A stretch of 42,374 nt of DNA from Thauera phenolivorans (lineage in GTDB: Bacteria; Pseudomonadota; Gammaproteobacteria; Burkholderiales; Rhodocyclaceae): the NCBI RefSeq assembly GCF_001696715.1, contig NZ_MBFM01000005.1, forward strand, positions 440,128 through 482,501, given 5' to 3'. Below are positions 25,322-33,996 of the stretch, one piece after another. The notes beneath the pieces were generated by a model, which was not told where the DNA came from, made no database searches, and saw only the letters and a list, made by a program, of their open reading frames with translations. The stretch's first letter is position 1. Every line of letters starts with the position of its first letter. Position numbers and translations under genes: made by a program.

Positions 25322-25771
25322 ATGACCTCAAGCCGGCTTTCGACGCCCGCGCGGGCGCTTTCGCTTCGCATCCCCCGCGGCTTCACCCTCCTCGAACTCC
25401 TCGTGGTGATGGTCATCATCGGCCTGCTCGCCGGCTACGTCGGGCCGCGCTTCTTCTCGCAGATCGGCAAGTCCGAGGTGAACACCGCGCGTGCGCAGAT
25501 CGACGCCTTCGAGAAGGCGCTCGACCAGTATCGGCTCGACGTCGGCCGCTATCCGGCCACCGAGCAGGGGCTGGCGGCGCTGATGCAGGCGCCGGCGGGG
25601 GTGTCGCGCTGGGCGGGGCCCTATCTGAAGAAGGCGGTGCCCGCCGATCCCTGGGGCCAGCCCTACCAGTACCGCCAGCCGGGGGAGCACGGCGAGTTCG
25701 ACCTGCTGTCCTGGGGCGCCGACGGCAAGCCGGGCGGCGAGGGCATCGACGCCGACATCGGCAACTGGTGA
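25322..25771 (+). CDS. gspG: Major pseudopilin GspG
   Basis: GspG forms the periplasmic pseudopilus of type II secretion systems. The 149-residue prepilin has a leader that ends in the prepilin-peptidase site RG/FTLLELLVVM with Glu at +5. It continues with GPRFFSQIGKSEVNTARAQI, LDQYRLDVGRYPATEQGLAAL and the C-terminal calcium-loop region PADPWGQPYQYRQPGEHGEF and DLLSWGADGKPGGEG. These are strong GspG signatures. ATG at 25322 is chosen over the GTG six bases earlier. It is the first gene of an eleven-gene operon running to 34519, and a strong terminator lies upstream. No prepilin peptidase gene is in the window, so processing depends on one elsewhere. Confidence 0.95.
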   Translation: MTSSRLSTPARALSLRIPRGFTLLELLVVMVIIGLLAGYVGPRFFSQIGKSEVNTARAQIDAFEKALDQYRLDVGRYPATEQGLAALMQAPAGVSRWAGPYLKKAVPADPWGQPYQYRQPGEHGEFDLLSWGADGKPGGEGIDADIGNW

Positions 25772-25786
25772 GGGACTAGCGGCGGG

Positions 25787-26962
25787 ATGCGCTACCGGGT
25801 GAAGGCGGTCGGGCCGGATTCGGCGGTGGTCGAGGCCGATTTCGAGGCCGCCACCGAGGCCGAGGCGCGCGCGCAGGCCGCGGCGCGCGGGCTGGCGGTG
25901 CTCTCGCTACAGCGCCCGGCGGCCGCACGCGGGCGCGCGCGCTTTCCGCTGATGCTGTTCAACCAGGAGCTGCTCGCCCTGCTGCGCGCCGGCATCCCGC
26001 TCGCCGAAGCGATCGCCGCGCTGCTGGAAAAGGAGCAACGGAGCGCGGTTCGAGGCGTTCTGTCGCATATTCTGACAGCGCTGCGCGAGGGCCGGACGCT
26101 GTCGAGCGCACTCGAGGCGCGGCCCGAGGTGTTTCCCGAGCTCTATGTGGCGATGATCCGCGCCGCCGAGCGCACCAGCGATCTCGAGTCGGCGCTGATG
26201 CGCTACATCGCCTACCGCGAGCAGCTCGAGAGCCTGCGCGGCAAGCTGGTGGGCGCGGCGATCTACCCGGTGCTGCTGCTCGCGGTGGGTGGGCTGGTGG
26301 TGCTGTTCCTGCTCGGTTACGTCGTCCCGCGCTTTTCCCATATCTACGAGGACGTCGGCAGCGAGCTGCCCTGGCTGTCGCAGTTGCTGCTCGACTGGGG
26401 CCGCCTGGTCGAGGCGCACGCCGGCACGCTGGCGCTGGCGGTGCTGTTCGCCGGCGTCGGCGTCGCGCTCGCCGCGCGCAGCCCGGCCCTGTGGGCCGCC
26501 GCCGGACGCCAGCTGTGGCGCATGCCGATGGTGGGCGCGCGCCTGCGGGTGTTCCAGCTCGCGCGCTTCTATCGCACGCTCGGCATGTTGCTGTCGGGCG
26601 GCATTCCGGTGGTGGGCGCGCTCGGCATGGTGTCCGGCCTGCTCTCGCCGACGCTGCGTCCGGGGCTCGCGACCGCGATCGTGCGCCTGCGCGAGGGCCG
26701 CGGCTTCACCGCCACGCTCGCCGAGCAGGGCCTGGCCACCCCGGTTGCGCGCCACATGCTTTCGGTGGGCGAGCGCGCCGGCAACCTCGGCGAGATGCTG
26801 ACCCGCGCCGCCGAATTCCACGAGGACGCCACCGCGCGCGAGGTCGAGTGGCTGACCCGCCTGTTCGGCCCGCTGCTGATGCTCCTCATCGGCAGCGCGA
26901 TCGGTCTCATCGTGGTGCTGATGTACCTGCCGATCTTCCAGCTCGCGGAGACCATCGGATGA
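25787..26962 (+). CDS. gspF: GspF/PilC-type inner-membrane platform protein
   Basis: The platform protein sits in the inner membrane and transmits ATPase work to the growing pseudopilus. The 391-residue product has the two T2SSF domain repeats: FNQELLALLRAGIPLAEAIA with REGRTLSSALEARPEVFP in the first and LARFYRTLGMLLSGGIPVVG with TPVARHMLSVGERAGNLGEM in the second. Hydrophobic segments are near residues 165-190 and 205-235 and at the C-terminus (LLMLLIGSAIGLIVVLMYL). It starts 15 bases after gspG and overlaps gspE as ATGA. The order G-F-E differs from classical gsp operons (C-D-E-F-G). Confidence 0.94.
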   Translation: MRYRVKAVGPDSAVVEADFEAATEAEARAQAAARGLAVLSLQRPAAARGRARFPLMLFNQELLALLRAGIPLAEAIAALLEKEQRSAVRGVLSHILTALREGRTLSSALEARPEVFPELYVAMIRAAERTSDLESALMRYIAYREQLESLRGKLVGAAIYPVLLLAVGGLVVLFLLGYVVPRFSHIYEDVGSELPWLSQLLLDWGRLVEAHAGTLALAVLFAGVGVALAARSPALWAAAGRQLWRMPMVGARLRVFQLARFYRTLGMLLSGGIPVVGALGMVSGLLSPTLRPGLATAIVRLREGRGFTATLAEQGLATPVARHMLSVGERAGNLGEMLTRAAEFHEDATAREVEWLTRLFGPLLMLLIGSAIGLIVVLMYLPIFQLAETIG

Positions 26963-28542
26963 GCGCGGCCGCAACGCCCGGCGCCGCCGACGAGCGCCTC
27001 GCCCGCCTTTCCGCCGCCGCCGCCCTGCCGCGGCTCGATGCCGCGCGCCTGATGGCGCTCGCCCCCGACTTCGGCGCGCTGCCGTTCGAGACCGCGCTGC
27101 AGCGCGAGTGCGTGGCGCTGCGCGACGAGGCGGGGGCGCTGTGGCTGGCGGTGTCCGACCCCTTCGATCACGACCTCCTCGACGGCCTGGGCGCCCGCCT
27201 CGCCGAGCCCTTCACCACCGCGATCGCGCGCCGCGAGGACGTCGCCGCCTGCCTCGCCCGCCACGAGGGCGAGCTGCGCCGCGCCGGCGGCCTGCTCGAG
27301 GAGCGCGCCGCGGGCGAGAGCGGCGAGACGGTGGAGGATCTGTCGCTGCGCCGCATCAGCGCCGACGCCAGCCCGGTGGTGAAGCTGGTCAATTCCACCC
27401 TCTACGACGCGCTCAAGCAGGGCGCGAGCGACATCCACCTCGAGTCGGTGCCCGGCGGGCTGGTGGTCAAGTACCGCATCGACGGCGTGCTGTCGCGGGT
27501 GGGCGGGGTCAATGGCGCCGACCTCGCCGAGCAGGCGATCTCGCGCCTGAAGGTCATGGCCGAGCTCGACATCGCCGAGCGCCGGGTGCCGCAGGACGGC
27601 CGCTTCAAGGCCCAGACCGCCGGGCGCGAGATCGACTTCCGCGTCTCGATCATGCCCAGCATCCATGGCGAGGACGCGGTGCTGCGCGTGCTCGACAAGG
27701 AACACCTGAGCCGCGAGATGTCCGGCCTCACGCTCGAGTCGCTCGGCTTCGACGCCGACACCGGCGCCGAGCTGCGCCGCCTCGCGAGCGAGCCCTACGG
27801 CATGCTGCTGGTGACCGGCCCCACCGGCAGCGGCAAGACCACCACGCTCTACGCGGTGCTCGGCGAGACCAACTCCGGCCTCGACAAGATCGTCACCATC
27901 GAGGATCCGGTCGAGTACCAGCTCGGCGGCGTGCTGCAGATTCCGGTCAACGAGAAGAAGGGCCTCACCTTCGCGCGCGGCCTGCGCTCCATCCTGCGCC
28001 ACGACCCCGACAAGATCATGGTCGGCGAGATCCGCGACGGCGAGACCGCCGAGATCGCGGTGCAGGCGGCGCTCACCGGCCACCTCGTGTATACGACGGT
28101 GCATGCCAACAACGTGTTCGACGTCATCGGCCGCTTCGTGCACATGGGGATCGACCCCCACAACCTGGTCGCCGCGCTCAACGGGGTGGTCGCCCAGCGC
28201 CTGGTGCGGGTCAATTGTCCGCACTGCAGCGTACCGGTGACGCCCGACGAACGGCTGGTGGATGACTCCCGCCTGGTCGACAGCCACCGCTTCGCCTTCC
28301 GTGCCGGGCGCGGCTGCGATCAGTGTCGCGGCACCGGCTATCGCGGCCGGCGCGCGGTGGCCGAGGTGCTGCGGCTCGACGACGAGCTGCGCGAGCTGAT
28401 CGTCGCCCGCGCACCGGTGCGCAGCGTGCGCGAGCAGGCGCGGCGGCGCGGCTTCCGCGACCTGCGCGAGGCGCTGGTGGCGATGGTCGCAGCCGGCCAG
28501 ACCACGCTCGAGGAACTCAACCGGGTCACCCGTCATGGCTGA
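26959..28542 (+). CDS. gspE: GspE/PilB-type secretion ATPase
   Basis: This hexameric ATPase powers pseudopilus assembly. The 527-residue product from the ATG at 26959, which overlaps the gspF stop, has an N-terminal GspE domain (about 1-130) and the nucleotide domain with DIHLESVPGGLVVKYRIDGV, Walker A GPTGSGKTTTLYAVL, Asp box TIEDPVEYQ, Walker B IMVGEIRDGETAEIAVQAAL and TGHLVYTTVHAN. A Zn-binding tetracysteine loop (CPHC ... CDQC) follows in the C-terminal domain. The frame is open far upstream in antisense of gspF, but that part is not used. It overlaps the next gene by 8 bases. Confidence 0.96.
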   Translation: MSAAATPGAADERLARLSAAAALPRLDAARLMALAPDFGALPFETALQRECVALRDEAGALWLAVSDPFDHDLLDGLGARLAEPFTTAIARREDVAACLARHEGELRRAGGLLEERAAGESGETVEDLSLRRISADASPVVKLVNSTLYDALKQGASDIHLESVPGGLVVKYRIDGVLSRVGGVNGADLAEQAISRLKVMAELDIAERRVPQDGRFKAQTAGREIDFRVSIMPSIHGEDAVLRVLDKEHLSREMSGLTLESLGFDADTGAELRRLASEPYGMLLVTGPTGSGKTTTLYAVLGETNSGLDKIVTIEDPVEYQLGGVLQIPVNEKKGLTFARGLRSILRHDPDKIMVGEIRDGETAEIAVQAALTGHLVYTTVHANNVFDVIGRFVHMGIDPHNLVAALNGVVAQRLVRVNCPHCSVPVTPDERLVDDSRLVDSHRFAFRAGRGCDQCRGTGYRGRRAVAEVLRLDDELRELIVARAPVRSVREQARRRGFRDLREALVAMVAAGQTTLEELNRVTRHG

Positions 28543-29239
28543 CTGGCGTCTTCGTCTCGCGCCCGACGCCTGGCTGCTGCGCGGCCCGGCGGGCGCGCAG
28601 CGCGCGCCGGTCGAGGGCGATCCCGCGTCCGCGCTGGCGCAGCTCGCGCCGGCCAGGCGCGGCGGCAAGCTGCAGGTGGTGCTCGGCGACGGCGCGCTGC
28701 GGTATCTGGCGCTGCGCTGGCCCGATGGCGTGCGCAGCGGTGGCGAACGCGCGGCCTGGCTCGCGCACCGCTTCGCCCAGGTGCATGGGGTGGCCGCGCC
28801 GGAATGGACGATCGTCACCGATCGCGATGCGGTGGGCGCGGGCGCGATTGCCTGCGCGGTGCCGGCGGCGCTGGTGGCGGCGGTGCGCGGCTTCGCCGAC
28901 GCCCACGGGCTGCGCCTGGACGGCGTCGCGGGCGGCTTCGTCGATGCCTACAACCGGCTGCGGCGCGGCTTCGACGAGGCGGCGGGCGAGTTCGGTGCGC
29001 TCGCGCTCGCGCGCGACGGCCGGCTCAGCGTGGGCCTGTGGCGCGAGGGCGAATGGCTCGGCTTGCGCAGCCAGGCGCTGGGCGCCGACGTCGCGGCCAC
29101 GGCGCGCGCCATGATCGAGGCCTGGCGGCTCGGCAGCGGGCAGGGCGAGGCCGGCGGCACGCTGTACGCGGTGGGCTTCACGCCCGAGGGGCCCGCCGGC
29201 TGGCGCGCCCTGCGCCGGGAGGATGCGGCATGGGCCTGA
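28535..29239 (+). CDS. Hypothetical accessory protein in GspL/PilM position
   Basis: I do not recognise this 234-residue protein with certainty. It has no signal peptide or membrane segment. It begins MADWRLRLAPDAWLLRGPAG, contains LQVVLGDGALRYLALRWPDG and LRLDGVAGGFVDAYNRL, and appears to be an actin-like-fold remnant or cytoplasmic scaffold. Position between gspE and a single-pass membrane protein is where PilM or the cytoplasmic domain of GspL would be. It overlaps gspE by 8 bases and the next gene by 10 bases. A GspL-type role, linking ATPase to the inner-membrane assembly, is inference from context. Confidence 0.7.
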   Translation: MADWRLRLAPDAWLLRGPAGAQRAPVEGDPASALAQLAPARRGGKLQVVLGDGALRYLALRWPDGVRSGGERAAWLAHRFAQVHGVAAPEWTIVTDRDAVGAGAIACAVPAALVAAVRGFADAHGLRLDGVAGGFVDAYNRLRRGFDEAAGEFGALALARDGRLSVGLWREGEWLGLRSQALGADVAATARAMIEAWRLGSGQGEAGGTLYAVGFTPEGPAGWRALRREDAAWA

Positions 29240-29805
29240 GGCGCAACGCTCCCGCAGCGCTCGCGCTCGATCTCGCCGCCGGCCGGCGTCGGCCGGGCTG
29301 GCTCGGCTGGCTGCTGCTCGCGCTCGGCGCACTCGCGCTCGCCTTCGAGCTGCTCGGCTTCGCCGCCGCGCGCGCCGACCTCGCGGAGCGCGCGGCGATC
29401 GTCGCCCGTCTGCGCGCCGAGCTGCGCGTCAACGAAGCGGCGCGAGGCGCGGGCGGGGCGACGGCCGAGGCGGAGCGGGCGCTCGAGGCGGCGCCGGCGC
29501 GCAAGGTGGCGGCGCAGCTGCAGGCCGACTGGCCGGGGCTGTTCGGCAGCATCGGCGCAGCGCCGGCGGGCGAGGTCGGCCTGCTCGCGCTGAACGCGGA
29601 TGCCGCGCGGGGGGGGCTTCGCCTGAGCGGCCAGGCGCGTTCGCTCGAGGCGGCGTTCGCCTACGTCGGCGCGTTGGAGGCGGGCGGGGCGGGCGGCGCG
29701 CTGCGCGAGGCGCGCATCGACAGCCATGAATGGGTCGAGGCGGGCGGCATGACGGTGCTGGCGTTTACCGCGTCGGCGCTGTGGGGCGGGGAGGAGCGAC
29801 GGTGA
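29230..29805 (+). CDS. PilN/GspL-like single-pass membrane protein
   Basis: This 191-residue protein starts MGLRRNAPAALALDLAAGRR. It has one transmembrane helix at about residues 25-45 (GWLGWLLLALGALALAFELL), then a coiled-coil-like stretch rich in Ala, Arg and Glu (about 50-100), and a ferredoxin-like periplasmic end (GLRLSGQARSLEAAFAYVGAL). This layout matches PilN or the periplasmic half of GspL. The ATG overlaps the stop of the preceding gene and the next gene begins within its stop codon. An eight-G run (29609-29616) lies in the coding sequence. Sequence similarity is weak, so the role rests on topology and order. Confidence 0.72.
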   Translation: MGLRRNAPAALALDLAAGRRRPGWLGWLLLALGALALAFELLGFAAARADLAERAAIVARLRAELRVNEAARGAGGATAEAERALEAAPARKVAAQLQADWPGLFGSIGAAPAGEVGLLALNADAARGGLRLSGQARSLEAAFAYVGALEAGGAGGALREARIDSHEWVEAGGMTVLAFTASALWGGEERR

Positions 29806-30338
29806 GCGCCGCCGCGATGCTGCGCGACGGCGTGCTGCGCGCCTGGCGCCGCGCCGGCTGGGCCGGCTGGCTCGGGCTCGCGCTGCTGCTCGCGGCGATG
29901 GCGCTCGGCGTGGCCGGCGGCGCCGCCAACGAGACGGCGCGCGAGGCGCTGGCCGCCGAGCGCGCCCGCCTGCTCGACGGCGGCCGGTCGGGCGGGGCGC
30001 CAGGGGCGCGGCTGCCGGACTTCTACGCCGCCTTCCCGGCCGAGGGCGCGCTGCCGCAGCTGCTGACCCGGCTGCACGCGAGCGCCGATGCGCACGGGCT
30101 CGACCTGCTGCGCAGCGACTACCGCATCGCCGACGAGCCCGGCACGCCGCTCGCGCGGGTCAGCCTGCAGCTGCCGGTGCACGGCGAGTTCGAGGCGGTC
30201 TACGGCTGGCTCGCCGAGGTGCTCGCCGACACGCCGGCGCTCGGCCTGGAGTCGATCGGCGTGCGGCGTGGCGACACCGAGCTGGCGCCGGTCGATGGCG
30301 AGCTGCGCCTGGTGCTGTTCGTCCGGCGGGCACGATGA
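29802..30338 (+). CDS. PilO/GspM-like single-pass membrane protein
   Basis: This 178-residue protein starts at a GTG (29802) inside the stop codon region of the previous gene, with GAGGAG five bases upstream. It has a membrane helix near residues 18-42 (WAGWLGLALLLAAMALGVAG), a helical stretch, and a ferredoxin-like periplasmic domain with LPQLLTRLHASADAHGLDLL and LQLPVHGEFEAVYGWLAEVL. This is the pattern of PilO and GspM proteins. With the previous gene it would form the inner-membrane alignment complex. The next ORF overlaps by 4 bases. Confidence 0.75.
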   Translation: MSAAAMLRDGVLRAWRRAGWAGWLGLALLLAAMALGVAGGAANETAREALAAERARLLDGGRSGGAPGARLPDFYAAFPAEGALPQLLTRLHASADAHGLDLLRSDYRIADEPGTPLARVSLQLPVHGEFEAVYGWLAEVLADTPALGLESIGVRRGDTELAPVDGELRLVLFVRRAR

Positions 30339-30877
30339 AGCGGCGTCCCGCGATCCTGCTGCTCGCCCTGCTGGCGACCCTGGCGGCGACCTGGTGGGCG
30401 TCCTCGCTCGACGAGGTGGCGGCGCCGGTGGCCGGGCCGCGCGCCGAGCGGCCCGCACCTCAGCCCGCATCTCAGCCCGTGCCGCGCCCCGCTTCGCGCG
30501 CCGGCGCGGCACGGGCGACGGCGGCCGCGGGCGCCGAACTCGCCCTCTTCCGCGACGCCTGGCCGGCCTCGGCGGCGGGTATCCTGAAGCCCTACAGCTT
30601 CCGCCCCGAGCCGGGCGCGCGCGCGGCCTTCGTCGCCGCTGCGCCGGTCGCGACGCTGCCGCCGCTGCCCTTCCGCTTCGTCGGCGCGCTCGAGGACCGC
30701 GGCCTGCGCGCGGTCATCCTGATGGAGGGCGAGACGGTTCACATCGTGCGCGCGGGCGACCGCATCGGCGAACGCTATCGCATCGAACGCACCGGCCCCG
30801 ACGCCCTCGTCTTCACCTACCTGCCGCTGCGCCAGCGGCAGGTTCTCGATCTTTCTGCCCATGACTCTCCCCACTGA
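30335..30877 (+). CDS. GspC/PilP-like periplasmic connector
   Basis: This 180-residue protein has an N-terminal membrane anchor or signal (MKRRPAILLLALLATLAATW), a Pro/Ala/Arg-rich linker (about 30-65) and a compact beta domain ending the protein (LPPLPFRFVGALEDRGLRAV ... GDRIGERYRIE). The segment PFRFVGALEDRG with the HIVRAGDRIG motif resembles the HR-domain of GspC and PilP, which contact the secretin. It starts within the previous stop and overlaps the secretin gene by 17 bases. The assignment rests on domain pattern and its place directly before the secretin. Confidence 0.75.
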   Translation: MKRRPAILLLALLATLAATWWASSLDEVAAPVAGPRAERPAPQPASQPVPRPASRAGAARATAAAGAELALFRDAWPASAAGILKPYSFRPEPGARAAFVAAAPVATLPPLPFRFVGALEDRGLRAVILMEGETVHIVRAGDRIGERYRIERTGPDALVFTYLPLRQRQVLDLSAHDSPH

Positions 30878-33089
30878 CAAGGCGCGCCGCTGGGCGCCGC
30901 TGCTGCTGGCCGCCGCGCTGTCGGCGTGCGCGACGACGAATCCGGCGCTCGAACAGAGCCAGGTCGACTTCGCCCGCAGCGATCCGCTCGCCGCCTATGT
31001 CGCGCTCGAGGACGCGGTGCGCCGCGACCCGGCCAACCTCGAGCTGCGTGCCTGGTGGCTGCGCCAGCGCGAACTGCTCGGCGCCGACTACCTCGCCGCC
31101 GCCGAGCAGGCGCGCCTGCGCGGCCAGTTCGAGGAGGCAGAGCGGCTGTACCGCGACGTGCAGCGCGTCCAGCCCACGCATCCGCGCGCGCGCGCCGGGC
31201 TCGATGCGGTGCTCGCCGAGCGCCGCCGGGCGGGGCGGCTGGCCGAGGGCGAGCTCGCCTTGGCCCGCGGCGACATCGACGCCACCGAGCGTCTCGCACG
31301 CTCGGTGCTCGCCGAGGCGCCCGCCCATCAGCGCGCCCGCCGCCTGCTGCGCGAGGCCGACGAGCGGCGGGTGCGCGCGGCGCCGGTGCAGGCGCTCGAG
31401 GGCGCGCTGGCGCGGCCGGTGAACCTGCAGTTCCGCGATGCGCCGCTGCGGGTGGTGTTCGAGGCGCTGTCGCGCGCCGCAGGGCTCAACTTCGTGCTCG
31501 ACAGCGAGCTGCGCCAGGACGCGCTGGTGAGCCTGTTCGTGCGCGACACCTCGGTCGACGAGGTGCTCAGGCTGCTCGTCGCCAGCCAGCAGATCGAGCG
31601 CAAGCTGCTCAACGCGAACACGGTGCTGATCTACCCGGCGACGCCGGCCAAGCAGCGCGAGTACCAGGACCTGGTGTCGCGCAGCTTCTACCTGGCGCAC
31701 GCCGACGCCAAGCAGGCGCAGGCGATGCTCAAGCAGCTGGTGAAGACGCGCGACATCTTCATCGACGAGAAGCTCAACCTGGTGGTGGTGAAGGACACGC
31801 CGGAGGCGGTGCGTGTCGCCGAGCGCCTGATCGCCACCCTCGATGTGGCCGAGCCCGAGGTCGTGCTCGAGGTCGAGGTGCTCGAGGTCAGCCGCAGCAA
31901 GCTGCGCGACCTCGGCCTGCAGTTTCCCGCCGAGGTGGGTTACGGCCGGCTCGAGAACCAGGACGGCGGCGATCTCGCCGACGGCTTCATCAACCTCGAG
32001 CGCAACGACGGCCTGGTGCCCTTCGTCTCCAACCCGGCGGCGGCGCTGCGCCTGCGCCACGACGAGGGCGACATCCGGCTGCTCGCCAATCCGCGCATCC
32101 GGGTCAAGAACCGCAACGACGCCAAGATCCACATCGGCGAGAAGGTGCCGGTGTTCACCACCACCTCCACCGCCAACGTCGGCGTGTCGGCCTCGGTGAG
32201 CTACCTCGACGTCGGCATCCGGCTCGACGCCCAGCCGAGCGTGACGCTCGACGACGAGGTGTCGATCAAGGTGGATCTCGAGGTGAGCAACATCGTGCGC
32301 GAGGTGCCCGGGCCGGACGGCTCGCTCGCCTACCGCATCGGCCGGCGCAGCGCGTCGACCACGCTGCGCCTGCAGGACGGCGAGACCCAGGTCCTCGCCG
32401 GCCTGATCAACGACGAGGAGCGGCGCAGCGCCTCGCGTCTGCCCGGGCTGGGCGAGCTGCCGGTGCTCGGGCGCCTGTTCAGCGCCGAGCGCAGCGACGT
32501 GGCGAAGACCGAGATCGTGCTGCTGATCACCCCGCGCATCGTGCGCAACGTGGTGGCCCCGGCCTTCGCCCGCGACAACCTCGCCTTTGGCACCGAGGCG
32601 GTGGTGGGCGCCATGCCGCTGCGCCTGGCGCCGACCGCCGCCGACAGCCTCGCCCTCAGCGGCAGCGGCGGGGGCATGGCGGGCGGCGGCCTGCCGCCGC
32701 CCCTCCCGGCGCCGGTGGCGATGGAGGCGCCCGCCGGGCCCAGCGATCTCGCGCTCATCATCGGCGCGCCGGGGGCGGTCGCGCCCGGCGAGCTGATCGA
32801 CATGCGGCTCGAACTGCAGGGCAGCGGCAGCCACGAGGGCGGCGTGCTCGAGTTCGACTACGATGCGACCCGGCTCGAGCCGGTGGGCTTCGCCGGCCCG
32901 GGCGAGGGCCAGGGCACGCTCGCGATCCCGCCCGGCAGCCTGCCGGCGACCCTCTCGCTCGCCTTCCGCGCCCGCGCCGGGGCGGAGGGCAGCGCCCAGG
33001 TGGTGGTCAGCAGTGTGGTCTTCGACGTCGACGGCGAGCGCGTGGCGATGCCGCTCGGCGGCACCGCATCGGTGGCGATCGGACAGTGA
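30861..33089 (+). CDS. gspD: Lipoprotein secretin (GspD/PilQ/MshL type) with C-terminal cohesin-like domain
   Basis: Secretins form the outer-membrane gate of type II and type IV systems. The 742-residue product has a lipobox (LLLAAALSAC, Cys23), a repetitive TPR-like helical region (about 40-170), and short N-domains (VNLQFRDAPLRVVFEALSRA; VSRSFYLAHADAKQ with LNLVVVKDTPEAV). The secretin core follows: LANPRIRVKNRNDAKIHIGE, ASVSYLDVGIRLDAQP, DGETQVLAGLINDEERRS, LPGLGELPVLGRLFSAERSD and TEIVLLITPRIV. After a Gly/Pro-rich linker, the last 120 residues or so (from about 625) are a cohesin-like beta-sandwich (VAPGELIDMRLELQGSG, VLEFDYDATRLEPVGFAG). This is not part of classical GspD. The lipobox suggests self-piloting to the outer membrane. 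It overlaps its neighbours on both sides. Confidence 0.9.
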   Translation: MTLPTDKARRWAPLLLAAALSACATTNPALEQSQVDFARSDPLAAYVALEDAVRRDPANLELRAWWLRQRELLGADYLAAAEQARLRGQFEEAERLYRDVQRVQPTHPRARAGLDAVLAERRRAGRLAEGELALARGDIDATERLARSVLAEAPAHQRARRLLREADERRVRAAPVQALEGALARPVNLQFRDAPLRVVFEALSRAAGLNFVLDSELRQDALVSLFVRDTSVDEVLRLLVASQQIERKLLNANTVLIYPATPAKQREYQDLVSRSFYLAHADAKQAQAMLKQLVKTRDIFIDEKLNLVVVKDTPEAVRVAERLIATLDVAEPEVVLEVEVLEVSRSKLRDLGLQFPAEVGYGRLENQDGGDLADGFINLERNDGLVPFVSNPAAALRLRHDEGDIRLLANPRIRVKNRNDAKIHIGEKVPVFTTTSTANVGVSASVSYLDVGIRLDAQPSVTLDDEVSIKVDLEVSNIVREVPGPDGSLAYRIGRRSASTTLRLQDGETQVLAGLINDEERRSASRLPGLGELPVLGRLFSAERSDVAKTEIVLLITPRIVRNVVAPAFARDNLAFGTEAVVGAMPLRLAPTAADSLALSGSGGGMAGGGLPPPLPAPVAMEAPAGPSDLALIIGAPGAVAPGELIDMRLELQGSGSHEGGVLEFDYDATRLEPVGFAGPGEGQGTLAIPPGSLPATLSLAFRARAGAEGSAQVVVSSVVFDVDGERVAMPLGGTASVAIGQ

Positions 33090-33586
33090 GCGCGGCGGCG
33101 ATGCGGCACGGTGGCGGGCGGGGGCGCGGCTTCACCCTGATCGAGCTGGTGGTGACGGTGGCGATCGTCGGCGTGCTCGCCGCCGGCGCGCTGCCGCTCG
33201 CCCAGCTCACCGCCCAGCGCGCGCAGGAGTCCGAGCTGCGCGCCGCGCTGCGCCAGATCCGCGACGCGATCGACGCCTACAAGGCGGCCTACGACGCCGG
33301 CCGGATCGAGCGGCGCAGCGGCGCCAGCGGCTATCCGCCCGAGCTCGACGCCCTGGTGAAGGGGGTGCCCGATGCCAGCGATGCCGATGGCAGGCGGCTC
33401 TACTTCCTGCGCCGGTTGCCGCGCGACCCCTTCCATCCCGATGCCTCGCTGGCGGCGGCGCAGACCTGGGGCAGGCGCAGCTACGCCAGCCCGCCCGAGG
33501 CGCCGCGCGAGGGCGCGGACGTGTTCGACGTCTACTCGCTGTCGCCGCGGAGCGGGCTCGACGGCCGGCCCTACCGGGAGTGGTGA
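33086..33586 (+). CDS. Type IV pilin-like pseudopilin
   Basis: This 166-residue prepilin-like protein has the cleavage site RG/FTLIELVVTVAIVGVLAA with Glu at +5, followed by a conventional hydrophobic helix and a long soluble part (ALRQIRDAIDAYKAAYDAGR, SGYPPELDALVKGVPDASDA, LPRDPFHPDASLAAA, FDVYSLSPRSGLDGRPYREW). The GTG at 33086 overlaps the secretin stop; an ATG at 33101 is an alternative start. It is probably a minor pseudopilin, of the GspG/PulG superfamily. Exact gsp letter cannot be assigned. Confidence 0.88.
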   Translation: MSAAAMRHGGGRGRGFTLIELVVTVAIVGVLAAGALPLAQLTAQRAQESELRAALRQIRDAIDAYKAAYDAGRIERRSGASGYPPELDALVKGVPDASDADGRRLYFLRRLPRDPFHPDASLAAAQTWGRRSYASPPEAPREGADVFDVYSLSPRSGLDGRPYREW

Positions 33587-33588
33587 GC

Positions 33589-33996
33589 ATGCGCAACGCC
33601 TGGCAGGCGGCCGCCCGCCGCGGCTTCACCCTGATCGAACTGCTGGTGGTGATGGCGATCATCGCCACCCTGCTGTCGATCGCCGCGCCGCGCTACTTCG
33701 ACCATGTCGACCGCGCGCGCGAGAACAGCCTGCGCCAGTCGCTCGCGGTGATGCGGGACGCGATCGACAAGTACCGCGCCGACACCGGCCGCTATCCCGA
33801 GAGCCTGGAGACACTGGTCGAGCGGCGCTATCTGCGCGCGATGCCGAAGGATCCGATCACCGAGGACAGCCGCAACTGGCGCCTGCTGCCGCCGCCCGCC
33901 GGCGCCGCCGAGGGTGGCGAGGGCGGCGGCGTCTGGGATGTGCGCAGCGGCGCGCCCGGCACCGCGCGCGACGGAACGGCGTATGCGGACTGGTAG
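33589..33996 (+). CDS. GspG-like pseudopilin
   Basis: This 135-residue protein starts MRNAWQAAARRGFTLIELLV with a prepilin cleavage site RG/FTLIELLVVM and Glu at +5. After the helix it reads RENSLRQSLAVMRDAIDKYR and TGRYPESLETLVERRYLRAM, as in GspG, and ends with SGAPGTARDGTAYADW. The ATG at 33589 lies 2 bases after the stop of the previous gene; a GTG six bases earlier is another option. It overlaps the following gene by 14 bases. It is the second GspG-type protein of the operon, so the machine has at least two related pilin subunits. Confidence 0.9.
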   Translation: MRNAWQAAARRGFTLIELLVVMAIIATLLSIAAPRYFDHVDRARENSLRQSLAVMRDAIDKYRADTGRYPESLETLVERRYLRAMPKDPITEDSRNWRLLPPPAGAAEGGEGGGVWDVRSGAPGTARDGTAYADW

